Assembly: GCF_030316885.1 (NCBI RefSeq)
Contig: NZ_JASZYQ010000001.1
Span: forward strand, 1,054,001-1,118,000
DNA: 64,000 nucleotides
Direction of reading: 5' to 3'
DNA from: Variovorax jilinensis
GTDB taxonomy: Bacteria; Pseudomonadota; Gammaproteobacteria; Burkholderiales; Burkholderiaceae_C
In this document: positions 27,868 through 36,234 of the stretch, piece by piece
Layout of the letters: each line of letters starts with the position of its first letter
Numbering within the stretch: position 1 is the stretch's first letter
Translations under genes and position numbers: made by a program
Notes under the pieces: generated by a model
The model's database searches: none
What the model was told of the DNA's origin: nothing
Seen by the model: only the letters and a program-made list of their open reading frames with translations

Positions 27868-28659
27868 TCAGACCGGCAGGTCGCCGATGGGGCGGCCGAG
27901 CCACTTCTTCGACATCGTGTCGAGCGTGCCGTCCTTGCGCGCTTCGGCAATGATCTCGTTGACCTTGGCCTTCAGCGGATCCTCGCCCTTGGCGATGCCG
28001 ACGAAGCAGGGGCTGTCCTTGAGCAGCAGCTTGTACTCGGCGCCGAGCTTCGGATTCTTTTCCATCATGTCGCCCGCGACCGCGGCGCTGGTGGCCAGGG
28101 TCTGGGTCTGGCCGGCCACGAAGGCCGCGATGGTGGCGTTGTTGTCCTCGAAGCGCTTGTATTCGAGGGTGGCCGGCGCGACCTTGGCGAGTTCCTGGTC
28201 CTCCATCGCGCCGCGGGTCACGGCCACGGTCTTGCCGCCGAGGTCGGCGAAGCTCTTGATGGCAACCGTCTTGGGCCCGTACACGGCCTGGAAGAAGGGC
28301 GCGTAGGCGGACGAGAAGTCGATCACCTTCTCGCGCTCCGCGTTCTTGCCCAGGGTGGAGATCACGAGATCGGCCTTGCGGGTCTGCAGGTAGGGGATGC
28401 GGTTGGCGCTGGTCACGGGCACCAGCTCGACCTTGACGCCGAGTTTCTTGGCGATCAGCTGTGCCATCTCGACGTCCAGACCCTGCGGCGTCATGGTCTT
28501 GTCGACCGAACCGTAGGGCGGGTAGTCGACCGGTACCGCGATCTTGATCACCTTGGCCTTCATCACGTTGTCGAGCGCGCTCTGGGCGTGCGAGAGGCCT
28601 GTGGCGAACAGGGCGGCAGTGGCGAGGGCGAAAGCGAGCGTGCGCTGGGTGGGCTTCAT
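27868..28659 (-). CDS. polar amino-acid ABC transporter substrate-binding protein
   Basis: A 263-residue periplasmic protein of the family 3 binding-protein type. The signal peptide (LAFALATAALFATGLSHAQ) would be cleaved near residue 26. The mature part shows the usual ligand-site pattern KVIKIAVPVDYPPYGSVD, GLDVEMAQLIAKKLG, and DLVISTLGKNAEREKVIDFS, where the Arg of NAEREK normally contacts the amino-acid carboxylate. The ATG overlaps the stop of the GntR gene by 4 nt, with its AGGAG ribosome site inside the regulator's last codons. Confidence 0.9.
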   Translation of the reverse strand: MKPTQRTLAFALATAALFATGLSHAQSALDNVMKAKVIKIAVPVDYPPYGSVDKTMTPQGLDVEMAQLIAKKLGVKVELVPVTSANRIPYLQTRKADLVISTLGKNAEREKVIDFSSAYAPFFQAVYGPKTVAIKSFADLGGKTVAVTRGAMEDQELAKVAPATLEYKRFEDNNATIAAFVAGQTQTLATSAAVAGDMMEKNPKLGAEYKLLLKDSPCFVGIAKGEDPLKAKVNEIIAEARKDGTLDTMSKKWLGRPIGDLPV

Positions 28660-29453
28660 AACAGGGCTCCTAGGTAGGTCGATGAATCGTCTGGGGATGG
28701 GTCGGGTGCGGGGGATTTGCGGGCGCGCCTGGAGGAGGCGGTACGCAAGAGCTGTGCCTCTGGCCTGGCAGGTGCGGTGGCGCCCTGCATCGGTGCCAGT
28801 GCATCGCGCAGCTGCGCGAGCGGATCGGTCTGGGTCTGCACGCGCAGTGCCGACTGCACGGTGCCGATGTGCGCGCTCATGAGCGCCTCGGCCTCGGCGG
28901 TGTCGCCGCGCTCGAGCGCGGCGACGATGCGCACGTGGTCCTCGCAGGACTGCGCGGCGTCGTGCGAGGACTGGTAGAGCATCGCGATCAGCGTCGTGCG
29001 CGCCGTGAAGTCGCGCAGCGTGTCGGCCAGCAGCGAATTGCCCAGGCATTCGGCCAGGCAGACGTGGAAGTCACCGAGCAGATAGCTGCGCGTGCCGACG
29101 TCGCTGTCCTTGAGCGCCGCCTTCTCGCGCTTGAGGTGCTCCTTGAGCGAGCGCAGCGCCTTCTTGTCGATCGTGCCGACGCTGCGGATCAGGCCGGACT
29201 CGATCACGCGTCGTGCCTCGAAGGCCTCGCGCGCCTCGTCGTGCGAAGGCTCGATCACGAACCAGCCACGGCGCGCGCTGACGGTGACGATGCCGCGGGC
29301 CGCGAGCCGGGTCAACGCCTCGCGCACGATCGTGCGGCTGCAGTCGAACAGCATCGCCAGCTGCTGCTCGCCGAGGCGGGCGCCGGGCGCGAGCTTCTGC
29401 GCCATCACCGCTTCGACGATGCGTGCACTGATTTCGGGAGCGGTGATGGACAT
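28656..29453 (-). CDS. GntR family (FCD) transcriptional regulator
   Basis: A 265-residue regulator and the first gene of the amino-acid importer operon. The wHTH (LGEQQLAMLFDCSRTIVREALTRLAARGIVTVSARRGWFV) is followed by the all-helical FCD domain (EAFEARRVIESGLIR; DFHVCLAECLGNSLLADTL). A C-terminal extension of about 40 residues rich in Pro, Ala, Ser and Arg follows the domain. The binding-protein gene starts inside its stop codon, so regulator and transporter are co-translated, which suggests autoregulation. A candidate operator lies 29 bp upstream of its start (29482-29493). The effector is presumably the transported compound or its catabolite. Confidence 0.88.
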   Translation of the reverse strand: MSITAPEISARIVEAVMAQKLAPGARLGEQQLAMLFDCSRTIVREALTRLAARGIVTVSARRGWFVIEPSHDEAREAFEARRVIESGLIRSVGTIDKKALRSLKEHLKREKAALKDSDVGTRSYLLGDFHVCLAECLGNSLLADTLRDFTARTTLIAMLYQSSHDAAQSCEDHVRIVAALERGDTAEAEALMSAHIGTVQSALRVQTQTDPLAQLRDALAPMQGATAPARPEAQLLRTASSRRARKSPAPDPSPDDSSTYLGALL

Positions 29454-29481
29454 GCCTGCACATCAGCAGCTTTCATGCCAT

Positions 29482-29493
29482 CTTGTATGCAAG
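29482..29493. promoter_or_regulatory. inverted repeat CTTGTATGCAAG, candidate operator of the adjacent GntR regulator
   Basis: A 12-bp near-perfect palindrome (mismatch only in the central TATG) located 29 bp before the GntR start codon, in the likely promoter region of the regulator-transporter operon. FCD-type GntR proteins often bind TTGTATACAA-like sites, which this matches closely. Inference from pattern and position. Confidence 0.5.
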
Positions 29494-29522
29494 AGTTTGG
29501 TGCAAGGCTGGGCGACAGGCCG

Positions 29523-29548
29523 AAAAAAAGGCCCGCACGAGGCGGGCC
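29523..29548 (-). terminator. rho-independent terminator downstream of the 29684 gene
   Basis: On the minus strand GGCCCGC, a 5-nt loop and GCGGGCC are followed by seven T (complement of 29523-29529). It stands 136 nt beyond the stop of the small unknown gene and just before the GntR promoter region, so it should insulate the importer operon. The remaining 29549-29683 is a lower-GC spacer with no gene that I can support. Confidence 0.75.
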
Positions 29549-29683
29549 GAACCTTGATTGCACTTGCAGCAATAACTAGCGAGGTGATTTTCGCGCTGTT
29601 GCGCCTCGTTGTGTGTGAATAAGTCGACGATCGCTGACTGTTACCTGACGCAACGTACTTCTTTGGCTTTCATTTCGCACCGA

Positions 29684-30016
29684 TCAGAGGCCCATGAACT
29701 CGGAAATCCGCTGCACCACGGTTTTCGGCCGCCGGGCAACGGGCGTTGGCACCGGTTCGGGCGCGCGCCGCGCGGCCAGGTCCTCGAGGACTTCGGCGAC
29801 CCTCAGCGACGAACCGTCCGCGCGCCGGCGCCAGGCCTGGGCGACCTGCGCCATTTCCGCGGGCGTCAGGGGCGAGGGCGGACGTTCGCGTGCGGCGGTC
29901 GACACGCTGCTGCCCGCCTGCTGCTCGGGAGGCAGGCGCAGGCGCCGCATGCCGAACAGCCCATCGGTGTCGACCTCGCGTCGGCCGGAGAAGTTCAGGT
30001 GTTCCATGTAAGGCAT
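29684..30016 (-). CDS. hypothetical protein, about 110 residues
   Basis: I do not recognise a family. From ATG 30016 the protein is 110 residues: a polar N-terminus (HLNFSGRREVDTDGLFGMRRL), a Pro/Ser-rich middle and a helical, charged second half (LTPAEMAQVAQAWRRR; SLRVAEVLEDLAARR) ending with KTVVQRISEFMGL. No signal peptide, membrane segment, Cys or His. The start is uncertain: ATG 30007 is also possible, and a TTG at 30085 would overlap the stop of the Bug gene (TTGA) and add 23 residues, but the intervening DNA is AT-richer and looks regulatory. A terminator follows downstream. Confidence 0.55.
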   Translation of the reverse strand: MPYMEHLNFSGRREVDTDGLFGMRRLRLPPEQQAGSSVSTAARERPPSPLTPAEMAQVAQAWRRRADGSSLRVAEVLEDLAARRAPEPVPTPVARRPKTVVQRISEFMGL

Positions 30017-30028
30017 TCTGTTTACATG
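30005..30028. promoter_or_regulatory. inverted repeat CATGTAA-N10-TTACATG
   Basis: Two perfect 7-bp arms (30005-30011 and 30022-30028) with 10 nt between them lie at the presumed start of the small unknown gene. Arm centres are 17 bp apart, near the spacing of dimeric regulator sites on one face of DNA. It could be an operator, or as RNA a hairpin covering the start codons. Function unproved. Confidence 0.4.
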
Positions 30029-30081
30029 AAACGCATCGGGGAAGCTGTCGAAAGTTGTAGGCCTTCGAGCCTCCCGGCGGC

Positions 30082-31050
30082 TCAATCCATCTTCGCGCCA
30101 GAGGCCTTGACGGCCTTCGCCCAGCGCGGCGTTTCGGCGACCAGGAATCTCGCGAAATCGTCGCTGCCGAGGAAGGCCGGGTCCGCGCCCTGGCTCACCA
30201 TGCGCTCGCGCACCTCGGGGCTGGTCAGCACGGTCCTGAAGGCGTCGCTGAGCTTCGCGATCACGTCCTTCGGCGTGCCGGCGGGCGCAAGGAAGCCATA
30301 GAAGCCGACCACCTCGAAGCCCTTGATGCCGGATTCGATGACGGTGGGCACGTCGGGCAACGCCGGGTTGCGCGTGGCGCTGGTCACGGCCAGGGCGCGC
30401 ACCTTGCCCTGCTTGTGATAGTTGGCGGCCTGCGGGATCGACTCGGCCATGAACTGCACCTGGCCGCCCATGAGGTCGGTGAACGCCGGTGCGCTGCCGC
30501 GGTAGGGGATGTGGACCATGAAGAGGCCGGTCGCGCTCTTGAACATCTCGGGCACCAGGTGGCTGATGCCGCCGTTGCCGGCCGATCCGTAGTTGAGCTG
30601 GCCGGGGCGGCTGCGTGCGTAGTCCACGAACTGCCGCAGGTCGGTGACCGGCAGCTTGGGCGTGACGAGCAACGCCAGCGGCTGCATCGCGGTGCGCGCG
30701 ATCGGCGTGAAGTCGCGCAGTGTGTCGTAGGGCAGCTTGGTGTAGAGCGCGCCGTTGATCACGGCGACGCCGGTGTTGGCGAGCATCAGCGTGTAGCCGT
30801 CGGGCGCGCTCTTGGCCACCGACTCGGCGCCGACCGAGCCACCGGCGCCGGGCTTGTAGTCGATCACGATCGGCTGGCCCAGCACGGCCTGCAGCCGGTC
30901 GGTCAGCAGGCGCGCATGCTGGTCCAGCGGACCCCCGGCCGGAAAGCCGATGACCACCTTGATGGGCTTGTCGGGAAATGCAGCCAGGGCGCCGGCCGAA
31001 GCCGCGAGCCCCAGCAATGCAGCGGCGATGCCTTTGCGGGCGATGTTCAT
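30082..31050 (-). CDS. Bug family tripartite-tricarboxylate-type substrate-binding protein
   Basis: A 322-residue periplasmic binding protein with a Sec signal peptide (GIAAALLGLAASAGALAAF) and an excellent ribosome site (CAGGAGACGAC before ATG 31050). DKPIKVVIGFPAGGPLDQHARLL, DYKPGAGGSVGAESVA and NYGSAGNGGISHL are family signatures; ligands are usually small carboxylates. There is no TctAB permease nearby. It is the second orphan Bug protein in the window, and its sequence differs clearly from the one at 7659 (no twin-arginine start). Neighbours (OsmC, acyl-CoA ligase) do not identify the ligand. Confidence 0.88.
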   Translation of the reverse strand: MNIARKGIAAALLGLAASAGALAAFPDKPIKVVIGFPAGGPLDQHARLLTDRLQAVLGQPIVIDYKPGAGGSVGAESVAKSAPDGYTLMLANTGVAVINGALYTKLPYDTLRDFTPIARTAMQPLALLVTPKLPVTDLRQFVDYARSRPGQLNYGSAGNGGISHLVPEMFKSATGLFMVHIPYRGSAPAFTDLMGGQVQFMAESIPQAANYHKQGKVRALAVTSATRNPALPDVPTVIESGIKGFEVVGFYGFLAPAGTPKDVIAKLSDAFRTVLTSPEVRERMVSQGADPAFLGSDDFARFLVAETPRWAKAVKASGAKMD

Positions 31051-31105
31051 GTCGTCTCCTGTTCTTGTGGCGACGATCATAAGCAGCGCCGCCCGCGCTG
31101 CCGTC

Positions 31106-31546
31106 TCAGCTCTTGAGCGTGGCCTTGAAGCTGATCTCGGGTACGCTCGCGAGCGCCTTCGACAGCGGGCAGCCTTCCTTGGCGCCCTTGGCGAGTTCCT
31201 GGAACTTTGCCTCGTCGATGCCGGGCACCACGGCCTCGAGCTCGAGCTGGATGCGGTCGATCTTGAAGCCCGGGCCGTCCTTGGCCAGGCGCACCGCGGC
31301 CTTGGTGTCGATCGATGTCGCCGTGATGCCGGCGCCTTCGAGCGCGAACGCGAAGGCCATCGTGAGGCAGCCGGCATGCGCGGCGCCGAGGATCTCCTCG
31401 GGATTGGTGCCGCGCCGGTCGTCCTCGAAGCGGCTGGCGAAGCCGTAGGGGTAGTCCTTGAGCGCCCCGGTCTCGGTGGAGATCAGGCCCTTGCCGGTCT
31501 TGCCGGCGCCTTCCCAGTGAACGCTCGCGTGCTTGTCTGCTGCCAT
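31106..31546 (-). CDS. OsmC family peroxiredoxin
   Basis: A 146-residue protein of the OsmC/Ohr fold, which reduces organic hydroperoxides with two cysteines. C60 (AAHAGCLTMA) and C126 (KEGCPLSK) are the expected pair. The N-terminal GKTGKGLISTETGALKDYPYGF identifies the OsmC rather than the Ohr subgroup. The ATG is preceded by AGGAGC. It is a single gene, divergent from the acyl-CoA ligase gene over a 201-nt gap in which I see no clear promoter. It contributes to oxidative-stress defence, in line with the ergothioneine genes a few kilobases away. Confidence 0.92.
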   Translation of the reverse strand: MAADKHASVHWEGAGKTGKGLISTETGALKDYPYGFASRFEDDRRGTNPEEILGAAHAGCLTMAFAFALEGAGITATSIDTKAAVRLAKDGPGFKIDRIQLELEAVVPGIDEAKFQELAKGAKEGCPLSKALASVPEISFKATLKS

Positions 31547-31747
31547 GGAAGCTCCTCGGTGGTGGTGGATGAAAGTCTGCGGTTGTACGGCAGATCGGCC
31601 GCCGCGTCTGTCGGCCGAAGGGGGCAATTCCGGTGCGCTCCATCGGCCGCGCCTTCGCGCGCGAGTCGCGGAGGTGACCTTGTGCGGGCTTCCCCGGTGC
31701 AGCGGGCGGCGAGCGCCAAGTACCCTCGGTCGCTCTCTGGAGACTGT

Positions 31748-33439
31748 ATGGATCGCCCGCATTACAAGTTCTGGCCTCAGCGCCTGCCTCATTCGATCAC
31801 CGTGCCCGCCACGTCGCTGTGGCACAACCTCGCGGTCAACGCCGCGCGCTATCCCGACAAGGCTGCGCTGGTCTTCTTCGGCAGCGAGATCAGCTATGCC
31901 GAGTTCGAGTCGCAGGCCGAGCGCCTGGCCGGCACGCTGCATGCGCTGGGCGTGAAGCGCGGCGACCGCGTGATCCTCGACATGCAGAACTGCCCGCAGC
32001 TCGTGATCGCGCATTTCGCGATCCTGCGCGCCAACGCGGTGGTCGTGCCCGTGAACCCGATGAACCGGGCCGAGGAGCTCAAGCACTACATCACCGACCC
32101 CGACGCCAGGTTCGCGATCACCACGGGCGACCTCGCGCCCGAGCTGGCCAAGGCCAGCAACGCGCTCGATCCGAAGGACCGGCTCGCGCACATGATCGTC
32201 ACGCAGTTCACCGACGCCTTCGATCCCGCGATCGAGGGCGACGAGGCGCCGGCCGCCGCCTGGCGCGAATGGCTGCTCACGCGCCATCCATTGCCGACGC
32301 TGCAGGATGGCGCCGTCATGAGCTGGACCGACGCGCTCGGCGCCGGCCATGCGCCGCCCGAGCACGTGGTGGGCGCCAACGACATGGCGCTGCTGCCCTA
32401 CACCAGCGGCACCACCGGTCTGCCCAAGGGCTGCATCCACAACCATTCGAGCCTGATGCACAACGCCTGCGCGGGCCAGCTCTGGGGCCTGGGGTCGGCC
32501 GACATGGTGGTGCTCGCGGTGGTGCCGATGTTCCACATCACGGGCGTGGTCAGCATGATGCACACGGCCGTGCTGGTCGGCGGCACGCTGGTCATCATGC
32601 CGCGCTGGGACCGCGACGTGGCGGGCCGCCTGATCTCGCGCCGCAAGGTCACGAGCTGGACCAACATCCCGACCATGGTGATCGATCTCATGGCGAGTCC
32701 GAATTTCGCCAGCTACGACCTCGGCAGCCTCGTCTACATCGGCGGCGGGGGCGCCGCGATGCCCCAGGCCGTGGCGCAGCGCCTGCTGGAGCAGTTCGGC
32801 CTCAAGTACCAGGAAGGCTACGGCCTCACCGAGACGGCAGCGCCCTCGCATGCCAACCCCTTCGAGAACCCCAAGCAGCAGTGCCTGGGCATTCCCTACA
32901 TGAGCACCGACGCGCGCGTGATCGACCCCGATACGCTGGTCGAGGTGCCGGTCGGCGAATCGGGCGAGATCATCATGCGCGGCCCGGGCGTCTTCGAGGG
33001 CTACTGGAAGCGGCCCGACGCGACCGCGGCGGCCTTCATCGACTTCGAGGGCCAGCGCTTCTTCCGCTCCGGCGACATGGGCCGCATGGACGAGGACGGC
33101 TACTTCTTCATCACCGACCGGCTCAAGCGCATGATCAACGCGAGCGGCTTCAAGGTCTGGCCGGCCGAGGTGGAGCTGCTGATGTTCCGCCATCCCGCGA
33201 TCCAGGAAGCCTGCGTGATCTCGATGAAGGACGACTACCGCGGCGAGTCGGTCAAGGCCGTGGTGGTGCTGCGCCAGACGCATAAGGACACGACCGCGCA
33301 AGAGATCATGGACTGGTGCCGCGAGAACATGGCGGTCTACAAGATTCCGCGTGCGGTCCAGTTCGTCGACGCGCTGCCGAAGAGCGGCAGCGGCAAGGTG
33401 ATGTGGCGGCTGCTGCAGGAGGCCGAAGGCAAGGGCTGA
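31748..33439 (+). CDS. long-chain fatty-acid-CoA ligase-like AMP-binding enzyme
   Basis: A 563-residue ANL-superfamily adenylating enzyme. The P-loop-like YTSGTTGLPKG, the GYGLTE motif, the hinge YFFITDRLKRMINASGFKVWPAEVE and the catalytic C-terminal Lys (SGSGKVMWR) are all present. It activates a carboxylic acid to the acyl-AMP and transfers it to CoA; medium- or long-chain fatty acids are likely, aromatic acids cannot be excluded. ATG 31748 begins the natural N-terminus (DRPHYKFWPQRLP). The gene is single, divergent from osmC and convergent with the NDH-2-like gene (9-nt gap). Confidence 0.88.
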   Translation: MDRPHYKFWPQRLPHSITVPATSLWHNLAVNAARYPDKAALVFFGSEISYAEFESQAERLAGTLHALGVKRGDRVILDMQNCPQLVIAHFAILRANAVVVPVNPMNRAEELKHYITDPDARFAITTGDLAPELAKASNALDPKDRLAHMIVTQFTDAFDPAIEGDEAPAAAWREWLLTRHPLPTLQDGAVMSWTDALGAGHAPPEHVVGANDMALLPYTSGTTGLPKGCIHNHSSLMHNACAGQLWGLGSADMVVLAVVPMFHITGVVSMMHTAVLVGGTLVIMPRWDRDVAGRLISRRKVTSWTNIPTMVIDLMASPNFASYDLGSLVYIGGGGAAMPQAVAQRLLEQFGLKYQEGYGLTETAAPSHANPFENPKQQCLGIPYMSTDARVIDPDTLVEVPVGESGEIIMRGPGVFEGYWKRPDATAAAFIDFEGQRFFRSGDMGRMDEDGYFFITDRLKRMINASGFKVWPAEVELLMFRHPAIQEACVISMKDDYRGESVKAVVVLRQTHKDTTAQEIMDWCRENMAVYKIPRAVQFVDALPKSGSGKVMWRLLQEAEGKG

Positions 33440-33448
33440 GGCCGAGCG

Positions 33449-34804
33449 CTAGTCCTTGCGCGGCGCCTGCACGTCTGCCACCACCCGTGCGTGGCGCTGG
33501 AAGCTCCAGTAGGCGCTGGCCCAGTCCATCAGCACCACGAATCGGTTGCGAAAGCCGATCAGGAAGTAGATGTGGGCGAACAGCCAGAACAGCCACGCGA
33601 GCTTGCCCGAGAAACGCAGCGGGCCGAAGGGCGAGCCGATGTCGACCACCGCCGAGTTGCGGCCGATGGTCGCGAGGCTGCCGTAGTCGCGGTAGCGGAA
33701 GGGCTCGGTAGGCTGGCCCGCGATGCGGCGCAGCACGTTGGCCGCTGCCGCGCGCCCCATCTGCTTGGCGCCGGGCGACACGCCGGGCACCGGCTTCGGT
33801 TCCTTGCCGGGCGCATGGCTCATGGCGGCCGCGAGGTCGCCGACCACGCTGATGTCGGGCCGGCCGGGCAGGCTCAAGTCGGGCTGCACCTTCACGCGGC
33901 CTGCGCGGTCGGTCTCGGCGCCGGTGGCGGCGGCCAGCAGGCGGCCCAGCGGCGAGGCGGCGACGCCCGCGGCCCAGATCACGCAGCCGCAGTCGATGCG
34001 GTGGCTGCCCAGCCCGGCGCCGCCGTCGCTGAACGGTGAGCTCACGACCAGGCCGGTCTCGTCGATCGCCGTGACGCGCGCGTTGAGCCGCACCTGCACG
34101 CCCAGCTTCTGCAACTGCTCGAGGGCCTTCTGGCTCAGCGACTCCGGCATGGCCTGCAGTACGCGCGGGCCGCCCTCGATCAGCAGCACCTCGGCGCTGC
34201 CGGGATCGATGTTGCGGAACTCGCCCTCGAGCGTGTGGTGCGCGATCTCCGACAGCGTGCCGGCCATCTCGACGCCCGTGGGCCCGGCGCCGATCACGGC
34301 GAAGGTCAGCAGCGCGCGGCGCCTGGCCGGATCGGTCTCGATCTCGGCCGCCTCGAAGCTCACGAGCACGCGGCGCCTGACCTCGAAGGCATCGGCCAGC
34401 GTCTTGAGGCCGGGCGCCATCGGCTCCCAGGCGTCGTTGCCGAAATAGTTGTCCGTGGCGCCGGCCGCCACGATCAGGTGGTCCCAGGCCAGCTGGGTAC
34501 CGTCCGCCAGTTCGACCTTCCTTGCCGCCGGGTCGATGCCGACGACCTCGCCGAGCAGGGTCGTGATGTTGGGCTGGCGCCGGAACAGCAGCCGGATCGG
34601 CGCGGCGATCGAGGGTGCCGCGAGGCCGGCGGTCGCCACCTGGTAGAGCAGGGGCTGGAACAGGTGATGGTTGGTCTTGTCGACGATCGTGACGTCGACG
34701 CCGGTCTTCTGGAGTTCGCGTGCCGCTTCCAGGCCACCGAAGCCGCAGCCGATGATCAGGACCTGGGGGCGGCCGTTGGCCTGCGACGCCGGGGATGTGC
34801 TCAT
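33449..34804 (-). CDS. NAD(P)/FAD-dependent oxidoreductase, type II NADH dehydrogenase-like
   Basis: A 451-residue flavoprotein. Two dinucleotide folds are evident: FAD-binding GCGFGGLEAARE near the N-terminus and NAD(P)-binding GAGPTGVEMAG near residue 165. HHLFQPLLYQVATAGL is the hallmark of NDH-2 enzymes. A C-terminal amphipathic and hydrophobic region (LAWLFWLFAHIYFLIGFRNRF) should attach it to the inner membrane. It probably passes electrons from NADH to quinone without pumping protons. ATG 34804 is preferred over an upstream ATG that adds 16 residues without family character. Divergent from egtB over 179 nt. Confidence 0.9.
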   Translation of the reverse strand: MSTSPASQANGRPQVLIIGCGFGGLEAARELQKTGVDVTIVDKTNHHLFQPLLYQVATAGLAAPSIAAPIRLLFRRQPNITTLLGEVVGIDPAARKVELADGTQLAWDHLIVAAGATDNYFGNDAWEPMAPGLKTLADAFEVRRRVLVSFEAAEIETDPARRRALLTFAVIGAGPTGVEMAGTLSEIAHHTLEGEFRNIDPGSAEVLLIEGGPRVLQAMPESLSQKALEQLQKLGVQVRLNARVTAIDETGLVVSSPFSDGGAGLGSHRIDCGCVIWAAGVAASPLGRLLAAATGAETDRAGRVKVQPDLSLPGRPDISVVGDLAAAMSHAPGKEPKPVPGVSPGAKQMGRAAAANVLRRIAGQPTEPFRYRDYGSLATIGRNSAVVDIGSPFGPLRFSGKLAWLFWLFAHIYFLIGFRNRFVVLMDWASAYWSFQRHARVVADVQAPRKD

Positions 34805-34983
34805 CGGCGGATGATACGCAGCCGGCCAGCAGAAAGATTCCGGCTGTGCCAAAGTGGCCGATTCGCCGCACAGCCCGCCGCCACCGGTGGGACGGCGGTC
34901 CGCGCCGCGGCGCGATCTTGTCCTACGGGCTGGGCGCGTCGACGTGGGCTAAATGTGCAAAAGTCCGAAAACCTGGAGGCTCC

Positions 34984-36234
34984 ATGAACCTGACCCGACC
35001 GGATCAGCCGGCGGCAGAAGCGCTGCGCGATCGTTTCGTCGCGGTGCGAACGCACAGCCTTTCGCTCGCGGCGCCTTTGTCCCCCGAAGACCAGTGCATC
35101 CAGTCGATGCCCGATGCCAGCCCGACCAAGTGGCACCTGGCCCATACCACCTGGTTCTTCGAGACGGTGCTTCTGCAGCCCCATGCGAGCGGCTACCTTG
35201 GCTTCGACCCGCGTTTCCAGTACCTCTTCAACTCCTACTACGAAGCGCTCGGACCGCGCCATCCGAGACCGCAACGCGGGCTGCTGACGCGGCCTTCGAT
35301 CGACCAGGTTCACGACTACCGCCGTCATGTCGACCATGCCGTGCTGCAGCTGCTGGAGCAGGCCGAAGGCTCGGCGCAATGGGCCGTGATCGAGCCCATC
35401 CTCACGCTCGGGCTGCATCACGAGCAGCAGCACCAGGAGCTGATCCTCACCGACATCCTGCATGCGCTGTCGTGCAATCCGCTGCTGCCGGCCTATCGCG
35501 CGCCCGCCGGCCCTGCGCTGCGGCTCGCCGGTTCGACGCCCGCGATGAAGTGGCTGGAGCAGCCCGGCGGCGTGGTCGAGGTCGGCCATGACGGTGCGGG
35601 CTTCGCGTTCGACAACGAGCTGCCGCGCCACGAGGCACTGCTGCGTCCGCACGCGATCGCCGACCGGCTCGTCAACTGCGGCGACTATGCGCAGTTCGTG
35701 GCCGACGGCGGCTACCAGCGCCCCGAGCTGTGGCTGTCCGACGGCTGGGCCGCGGTGCAGTCGCAGGGCTGGCGAGCGCCTGCCTACTGGCTGGCGCCGG
35801 ACGACCCGCGTCGGGCTCACGAGGGCGGCCCCGCGGGCTGGCAGGTGTTCGGCCTGCACGGCCTGCGTCCGCTCGAGCCCGAGGCACCGGTGTCGCAGCT
35901 CAGCTTCTTCGAGGCAGCGGCCTATGCCGAATGGGCCGGCGCCCGTCTGCCGACCGAATTCGAATGGGAGGCCGCGCACGACCTGCCCGGCATCCGGCAG
36001 ATGAGCGGACACGTGTGGCAATGGACGCGCTCGTCCTACGACCCGTATCCGGGCTTCCGTCCGCTCCCGGGCGTGGCGGCCGAATACAACGGCAAGTTCA
36101 TGGTCGGCCAGCTGGTGCTGCGTGGCGGCAGCGTCGCGACGCCCGAAGGGCACACGCGCCGCAGCTACCGCAACTTCTTTCCGCCGGCCGCGCGCTGGCA
36201 ATTCTCGGGGCTGCGGCTCGCGAAGGACCTCTGA
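34984..36234 (+). CDS. egtB: ergothioneine biosynthesis protein EgtB
   Basis: A 416-residue non-haem iron sulfoxide synthase that joins hercynine to a thiol (gamma-glutamylcysteine or cysteine) using O2. The N-terminal DinB-like domain carries the iron-binding histidines: H51 (KWHLAHTTWFFE) and H146/H150 (LGLHHEQQHQEL). The C-terminal FGE-sulfatase-like domain includes GHVWQWTRSSYDPYPGF and RGGSVATPEGHTRRSYRNFF, with GLRLAKD at the end. The ATG is preceded by TGGAGG. It overlaps egtD by one base (TGATG). No egtA, egtC or egtE homologue lies in the window, so the thiol donor and the lyase must be supplied elsewhere. Confidence 0.93.
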   Translation: MNLTRPDQPAAEALRDRFVAVRTHSLSLAAPLSPEDQCIQSMPDASPTKWHLAHTTWFFETVLLQPHASGYLGFDPRFQYLFNSYYEALGPRHPRPQRGLLTRPSIDQVHDYRRHVDHAVLQLLEQAEGSAQWAVIEPILTLGLHHEQQHQELILTDILHALSCNPLLPAYRAPAGPALRLAGSTPAMKWLEQPGGVVEVGHDGAGFAFDNELPRHEALLRPHAIADRLVNCGDYAQFVADGGYQRPELWLSDGWAAVQSQGWRAPAYWLAPDDPRRAHEGGPAGWQVFGLHGLRPLEPEAPVSQLSFFEAAAYAEWAGARLPTEFEWEAAHDLPGIRQMSGHVWQWTRSSYDPYPGFRPLPGVAAEYNGKFMVGQLVLRGGSVATPEGHTRRSYRNFFPPAARWQFSGLRLAKDL

